From Gnetum montanum (Eukaryota; Streptophyta; Gnetopsida; Gnetales; Gnetaceae), in assembly GCA_015680685.1 (NCBI GenBank), contig MNCI01006839.1:438006-462765 (forward strand): a stretch of DNA of 24,760 nucleotides. The letters are read 5' to 3'. A program made the translations under genes and the position numbers. The notes beneath the pieces are model-generated. The model made no database searches and was not told where the DNA came from. It saw only the letters and a program-made list of their open reading frames with translations. Shown here piece after piece: positions 20,233-24,760 of the stretch. Within the stretch, counting starts at the first letter, position 1. Every line of letters begins with the position of its first letter.

Positions 20233-21456
20233 GTAGGCTATTGCTAGTCATTTTTGTTTGTTCTTAACCATTTTTTGTTGTTCTTTCTAGCTTGGGGAAA
20301 GGTCATTTTTCTATATCTAGATTGTTCTACTTGATAAATTTTAATTTTAACAAAATACCATCCCCCATTTTAGTGGGTTTTATGCAGTTCTAAGGTCATA
20401 TAGTCATTTAGGTTTCATTTTCTTTGGCTTTCAAATTAGGTCTTGTCAGTTTTTTATGTGTTTTTTACCAGTTTTGGCAAAAAAGGTAGGCATACTTGTG
20501 AATTTTTTGTTAAGAAACATCCATAAGTTATTAAGATTTGATGTTTTGGGTTTCTAGGATCATGTTCAAGGTTTCCATTGGCTATGGTTTTGCTTGATTT
20601 AGAGTTGTAACAAAAAAGTTACGAATGTTTTGGCTAGACTGTACAGTTATGTTTTGTCCTATTTTCAGTTTTTTCATAGATGTTTATGAAATTTTTCTGA
20701 AGACATAGCAATGGTTATGAATTTTTTATGATTATGGATATGTAGAGTTTTATGTAAACTTTCAAATGATGTGGAATTACTCCTTTTAGAGCTAAAATAA
20801 AATTTTGGCGAATTTTCTATGAGACTTGAGTGAAAAGGGCTTTTTGGTGATGGATATGTTCATGTGAATTTGGTCATGTTTTGTGTAAAAATGGATATAA
20901 ATTTTTGGCTATTTTGATTATGGTTATAACATTCATGATTTCAAGATTCTAATGGTGGTAGGATCACTAAAATTGGAGTTAAAATGAGTTTTTTACTAAG
21001 GTTGTGTGAATCAAGGCTTACTTTGGTTGTAGTAATTTTACCCCTTAGAGATACGTAGCAATTTTCTTACCAACATCCCATACCCTTGGGAATTCCTAGG
21101 GGTGTTAACAATGCTCTAAAATTGGTTTCATGGATATTAAATTTTTTTTCTATTTTTAGTAATGATTTTCTTATGGCCATTTTCTAGGTTTTAAGGTATT
21201 TTTGTGTAAATATTATTTCAAACTGATGCATTGTTTGGTTGTGATGTTCTACATGTTATAATGTTTTGGCTACAATGTATAAGGGATATAAAGGTTGTAA
21301 CACTATTTTTTTGAATTCCCAAATGAATTTCAACCAACACCTTAGAGTTTTTTACAAGTGCTAATTTCACCCCTAACTAGGATGTTTGGTAAAATTTTTC
21401 TAGAAATTCTAAGTGTTAAAATATGGTTTTAATGGTGTGTATTTTTTTCCATGTAG
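20233..21456 (+). other. Intron 1, about 1.22 kb
   Basis: It begins GTAGGC and ends TTTTTTTCCATGTAG, a good pyrimidine-rich acceptor. The body is T-rich, as plant introns are, with repeated GATTATGG/GGTTATGA-like words near 20710-20930. I see no separate gene or element inside it. Confidence 0.5.
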
Positions 21457-21893
21457 GACTCTCCTAAAATCCATCCTGATAGTGGTAGAGTTTATGGGCA
21501 TCCTATGTTGCATCAACACTCCCAAGTCTAACATCCCCCTCCCTAATTTAGTTCTTGAGCAGGGCTCACTATGGTTTTGGCTGGGGACAAGGGAATTCCT
21601 TACCTACATCCTACAAAGCATCAGTGTGATGATGTGGTCAAACTTAGATACTGATATAGCTGACATCATAGTAGAGACCCTAATGCCTTGGGCGTTGAAC
21701 CTGATTTTCAAGTTCATAACTGACGATCTAAAACTCAGGTAGCAGGGGAGGTAGTGAACACAAGGGACATCATCAACACATGCTACTTGTCCAAGATCTA
21801 GAGCATGCTAGAGTATTCTTAGTATAATGCTAATAATACTTTGATGGTGGCACATAGAGTCCACACATTCTTCTAGACCCCTCCTTGCACAAT
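21457..21893 (+). other. Exon 2 of the unknown gene
   Basis: In the frame fixed by intron 1 it reads TLLKSILIVVEFMGILCC, then LEQGSLWFWLGTREFLTYIL and DIADIIVETLMPWALN, open for about 90 codons to a TAG near 21740. After a frameshift there, coding-like text resumes (VVNTRDIINTCYLSKI, then MVAHRVHTFF) with TAG stops only. It ends ACAAT before GTATTT in phase 2. The first half is hydrophobic. Confidence 0.5.
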
Positions 21894-21992
21894 GTATTTT
21901 CTACTAACATAAGCATGGTTGTTATGAGTTTTTGATGTTTTTGGCTTACTTACCTTTCTCCTAACTTGTTAGTTTGTATGCATATATTGTAG

Positions 21993-22270
21993 GTACAAGG
22001 TTAGTGTCCAAGGTTTAATCAAGAATGAGTAGACCTTGGTGGTGGCTCAAACCAAAATAAGTGTATTTACCAAAGGCCCTAAAATCAAGATTATTATGTA
22101 TGATCAGTTAAGAAGTAACTTTGATAACTACATGAATGTCTTTAACCCCATCTACAAGAAGTGTGTAGTCATCGAGACAACACACAGTTGGTGGGTGGGC
22201 CCCAAGCACATTAGGGATAAGATAATTATCGTTCGAACCTCCACACAAACCTCACCAAACAAGAGGAAAG
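21993..22270 (+). other. Exon 3 of the unknown gene
   Basis: Its acceptor is ATATTGTAG. The first base completes ATG with the last two bases of exon 2. It then reads YKVSVQGLIKNE, one TAG, and an uninterrupted stretch including AQTKISVFTKGPKIKIIMYD, LRSNFDNYMNVFNPIYKK and HSWWVGPKHIRDKIII. It ends KRK plus one base before a consensus donor GTAAGA (phase 1). Intron 2 is 99 bp and intron 3 is 159 bp. Confidence 0.65.
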
Positions 22271-22429
22271 GTAAGAATACGGATGGTTTGTTATGTTATG
22301 TCTAATGTTATTATGGCTACTTAATTCTAACTATTCTATGGTCTTAACTTATAGTTTTAGTTTTTGGTTATATCTCAATTTTGCTATATGTTTCTATGTT
22401 GACGCTAAGCATTTGTTATTACCTTGCAG

Positions 22430-23480
22430 GACCTTTCACCTCTTTCAAGATCACCTTATCCATTTTAGGATGCCCTGAGCATATGCTCATCCTAAAATTT
22501 GATGAGGTGGGGCTAGCATAGAAGTGGTTGAGGGGGCAGACACCTAGAAACATGAAAGTAAACATTGAGCATGAGAGTTTGCTTAATGTTTTGATGGCAC
22601 CTATCCCTTCCACCCCTACCATAGAGATGTTGAACATCATCAACTCCTTCAACATAAAAGCTAGATAGTTCAACACTATAGTTTGAGGTGTGTCGATCAC
22701 CATACCTATTAGTGAGGCTACCTTTTGTGACCTGTTTGGTGTTCTTATTGACAAGATGAAAATTGCTACCAAACTAATGAAGGAGGTAGGCCATCACGAG
22801 GAAGTCAAGGCATGGTTAAGTGCTAGTCATGGCCACTTCGAACTTGCCTTGGATGATTTCATAGATGTTGAAGCAAGGGAAGCTTATCCCCTATTACAAT
22901 CCCATGCCTTTCCTAAACTATTGTCACAAAAGAAGATGATCAACATTACCTAGGGATTAACCTTTAAGGAGGTCCTAACAAAGGGTACTATGTTCAATTA
23001 GGCTGCTCTTATGGCTACAGGGCTTGAAAAGAAGATCATTAAACTCTATGAAGATACCTCTATGATAATTGACATGCATTATGCATTTTTTGTAGCTTAT
23101 TTGGAGAGGTTCACGAAGTTTCTATAGGTGAGAAGGGATGGACGTTTTATGTGTTAAGACCCAGACCAACTCTCTAGGCCTTGGGTAAAGCATATTTATC
23201 CTACCATGTAGGCCCATAACCCACCAAAGGGTGTTAGGGAATCATTGTTTATGATCACTAAGGGAGTTAGTGGTAGTCAGTGTGCTTCCCCTAATGGCAT
23301 GGGGAAGGAGCCTCTTACAATGCTATCTAACATTAGGAGGGCTCGAGAGCTATGCATAGAGGTTGACAAGGTAACCAAGACAAAGTTGAAATGATTCACA
23401 AAGGAAGTAGTACCAACATTAGAGCAACCTTCCAAGAAAAGGATCTCCTTCAACTTTAACAAGTCACATCAGGAAATCAC
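22430..23480 (+). other. Exon 4 of the unknown gene (largest)
   Basis: Its acceptor is TTACCTTGCAG. The split codon with exon 3 gives Gly, and one frame then runs for about 350 codons with only nine or so stops, mostly TAG: GPFTSFKITLSILGCPEHM, KVNIEHESLLNVLMAPIP, FCDLFGVLIDKMKIATKL, HFELALDDFIDVEAREAYP, LEKKIIKLYEDTSMIID, and later IRRARELCIEVDKVTKTK. A strong donor-like AG/GTGAGA at 23128 lies inside it, but the same frame stays coding-like beyond. The true donor near 23470-23490 is not clear. The short intron after it carries TTTTATGTCTTATGG twice (23515 and 23558). Confidence 0.65.
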
Positions 23481-23578
23481 GAATATGTTTCAACTATGTT
23501 TTAGCTATATTATGTTTTATGTCTTATGGCTATATATTTGTTTTATGTGCTAATCTATTTTATGTCTTATGGTTGTAG

Positions 23579-23824
23579 ATAAGCATTAGGATATAGTAGC
23601 CCAAGCTATCACTGTGGAGGAGGAGCAAAGGTGTGTAGCCATAGCAAAGGAGGAGGCATAGAGGTGTGCTACTAATGTAATAGAGGATGGATACAGACAT
23701 GCATAGGAGGTACTCTTGCAGTAGCAAGAGGCTGAAGGGTTAGCCAACATTGATCTAGATGACCTAGACACCTTGTTTGTTGAGCCATTGCCCATTATCA
23801 TCCTAGAGAAGGAAGAGGAGCTAG
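23579..23824 (+). other. Exon 5 of the unknown gene
   Basis: Its acceptor is TTATGGTTGTAG. It reads DIVAQAITVEEEQRCVAIA, then EVLLQ, QEAEGLANIDLDDLDTLF and IIILEKEEEL, a strongly acidic, Glu- and Gln-rich, coiled-coil-like segment. Its four stops are all TAG. It ends GAGCTAG before GTATAC in phase 1. Confidence 0.6.
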
Positions 23825-23911
23825 GTATACACACACCTTAATGCTACTCATTATATCCTATTGTTTTATGTTTTTTTGATAACTACTTCATGATTGTTAT
23901 GCTTGTTGTAG

Positions 23912-24088
23912 TTCTTGAGCCATGGGCAGAGGCCTCTACACCTAAGTTTTGCATGAAGCCATGGGTAGATAAGATGGAGTTCATGTGCTGAGTGACCAAT
24001 GACATCATCGATTAGCTATAAAAGGTTGCACTCAAGATCAATAAGAACTATACTTTTTTTCCCTTAGTAATTTTGCTATGTTGTAGAG
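23912..24088 (+). other. Exon 6 of the unknown gene
   Basis: Its acceptor is GCTTGTTGTAG. After an 87-bp intron the split codon gives Val and the frame reads LEPWAEASTPKFCMKPWVDK, MEFMC, then VTNDIID and KVALKINKNYT, with stops only at likely Gln or Arg codons. A donor at GAG/GTATAT (24088) keeps phase 1 with exon 7. A stronger-looking donor GTAATT at 24067 would need a one-base change, possibly in the T run at 24054-24060. Confidence 0.5.
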
Positions 24089-24192
24089 GTATATTTGGTT
24101 ATAGGTTGTACTTATGTTATGGATATCTTTGGTTGTGGATCATGCTTATGGTTGTATTTATGATTGTGTGTTGTTTATATTGTCATCAATAG

Positions 24193-24760
24193 GATGGGAC
24201 CCTAGCTGTGACATGGAGTTCGAATCCTTGCTAAATCTTCCCTCTAATGTTTAGAATGTACCCTTAAAATTATATGAAACTACTATTGATCTTGCAATTT
24301 TTTGTGCAAAAACTTCATGGAAATTCCAAAGGTCCAACAAATCCCTATAGGAACAAGTTGTGGCCTTGAGGGAGGAGACTAAGTAGTAGGCTGAGACGAT
24401 TAGGGATCTTCAAGATTGTGAGGCCTTTGTGGAAGTACAAGTGACTAATTAAGAGAGCCTACAACCCAAGGAGATCATGTGGGCCTACTATTGGAACATC
24501 ATCCATGACAAGGTGGCACTTTCCAAGGAGATAGTAGAGCAATGGATGTAGATGGATCTCATCTCTTGAAAAAGCCAAGGATTAGAAGGACTATTGTGCC
24601 CAAGTCCTAGATTGGGGCCAATTACAAAAGGATCATAAGAGAAAATACAAGGCTAATTGGGAGGCATACCTTAAATGGATTAAGGAGGACATGACTAAAT
24701 GGTGCAAGAGAGAGCTATTCATCCAAGGAATTCAAGCTGAGAGTGCTTACCAACTCTTTG
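24193..24760 (+). other. Exon 7 of the unknown gene, open at window edge
   Basis: Its acceptor is TTGTCATCAATAG. It reads WDPSCDMEFESLLNLPSN, LYETTIDLAIFCAKTSWKF, EQVVALREETK and EIMWAYYWNIIHDKVALSKE, and after a frameshift near 24565 continues EKAKD, DYCAQVLDWGQLQKDHKRKY and WEAYLKWIKEDMTKWCKREL. It is rich in Lys, Glu, Gln and Trp and looks helical. Stops are mostly TAG. The gene continues beyond the window. Confidence 0.55.

Larger units (their letters stand above)
20051..24760 (+). pseudogene. Decayed multi-exon gene of unknown product, at least seven exons, runs off right edge
   Basis: Coding-like blocks on the plus strand are separated by sequences with GT and AG ends. The best model is E1 (20051 or 20111 to 20232), E2 (21457-21893), E3 (21993-22270), E4 (22430 to about 23480), E5 (23579-23824), E6 (23912-24088) and E7 (24193 to the edge). 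Phases agree across introns 1, 2, 3 and 5 without adjustment. More than a dozen in-frame stops occur, mostly TAG with some TGA and TAA, plus frameshifts near 21740 and 24565. Two starts are possible: ATG at 20051 in a longer open frame, or ATG at 20111, which begins a basic MKKRGGSSKN segment. I see no reverse transcriptase, DDE transposase motif, signal peptide or clear membrane protein. The C-terminal exons are charged and coiled-coil-like. The hairpin array ends about 220 bp upstream. Confidence 0.7.

Noticed and set aside
22419-22772. Minus-strand open frame of 117 codons
   Set aside because: It is the antisense of exon 4, which has much better protein-like text and splice support on the plus strand.
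20051-24760. Alternative genetic code with TAG as Gln
   Set aside because: The neighbouring retroelements show the same C-to-T type stops together with frameshifts and lost catalytic residues, so decay is the simpler explanation.
1-24760. tRNA, rRNA or other RNA genes
   Set aside because: No cloverleaf with conserved A and B boxes or rRNA-like block was found by eye; a tRNAscan-SE or Rfam run would be decisive.

Overview
The window looks like intergenic DNA from a land plant with a large, repeat-rich, heavily methylated genome. A gymnosperm or a similarly large plant genome is my inference. It is AT-rich, CG dinucleotides look scarce, and no intact protein-coding gene is visible. Everything recognisable is a decayed transposable element or a decayed intron-containing gene. 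Most stops inside otherwise good reading frames are TAG or TGA where Gln or Arg is expected, which fits deamination of methylated cytosine.

Layout. About 1-1340 (minus strand) holds an unrecognised coding-like remnant. About 1400-5095 (minus) is a nearly full-length dead L1-type LINE: ORF1 with a coiled coil, then ORF2 with endonuclease, reverse transcriptase and a C-terminal Cys/His motif. 5267-5658 (minus) looks like an LTR followed by a primer-binding-like site. About 5690-7665 (plus) is a second, truncated LINE with an endonuclease but no reverse transcriptase. 7665-8850 is AT-rich and essentially empty. 8870-9450 has promoter- or LTR-like structure: GGGCCC-containing repeats, a TATA box and a long hairpin. 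9450-12600 contains short repeats, one ambiguous base and a minus-strand TATA box, and is probably the downstream flank of the next element. 12718-16175 (minus) is the pol region of a Ty3/gypsy element of the Tat lineage with two RNase H domains. Its reverse transcriptase and integrase catalytic residues are lost, and gag and protease are absent.

From about 16.9 to 19.8 kb there is a tandem array of roughly fifteen diverged units of about 190 bp. Most units carry a short inverted repeat built from CCATGCT/AGCATGG- or CCACACT/AGTGTGG-like arms, and one unit carries a 40-base run of C. Directly after the array, from about 20.05 kb to the right edge, is the most interesting feature: a broken plus-strand gene with at least seven exons. 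Its GT-AG introns keep a consistent reading phase across several junctions. I do not recognise its product.

The parts do not form a pathway. The mobile elements are independent insertions. The one possible functional link is between the hairpin array and the multi-exon gene immediately downstream of it, which could together be the remains of an undescribed transposon or repeat-associated gene family.
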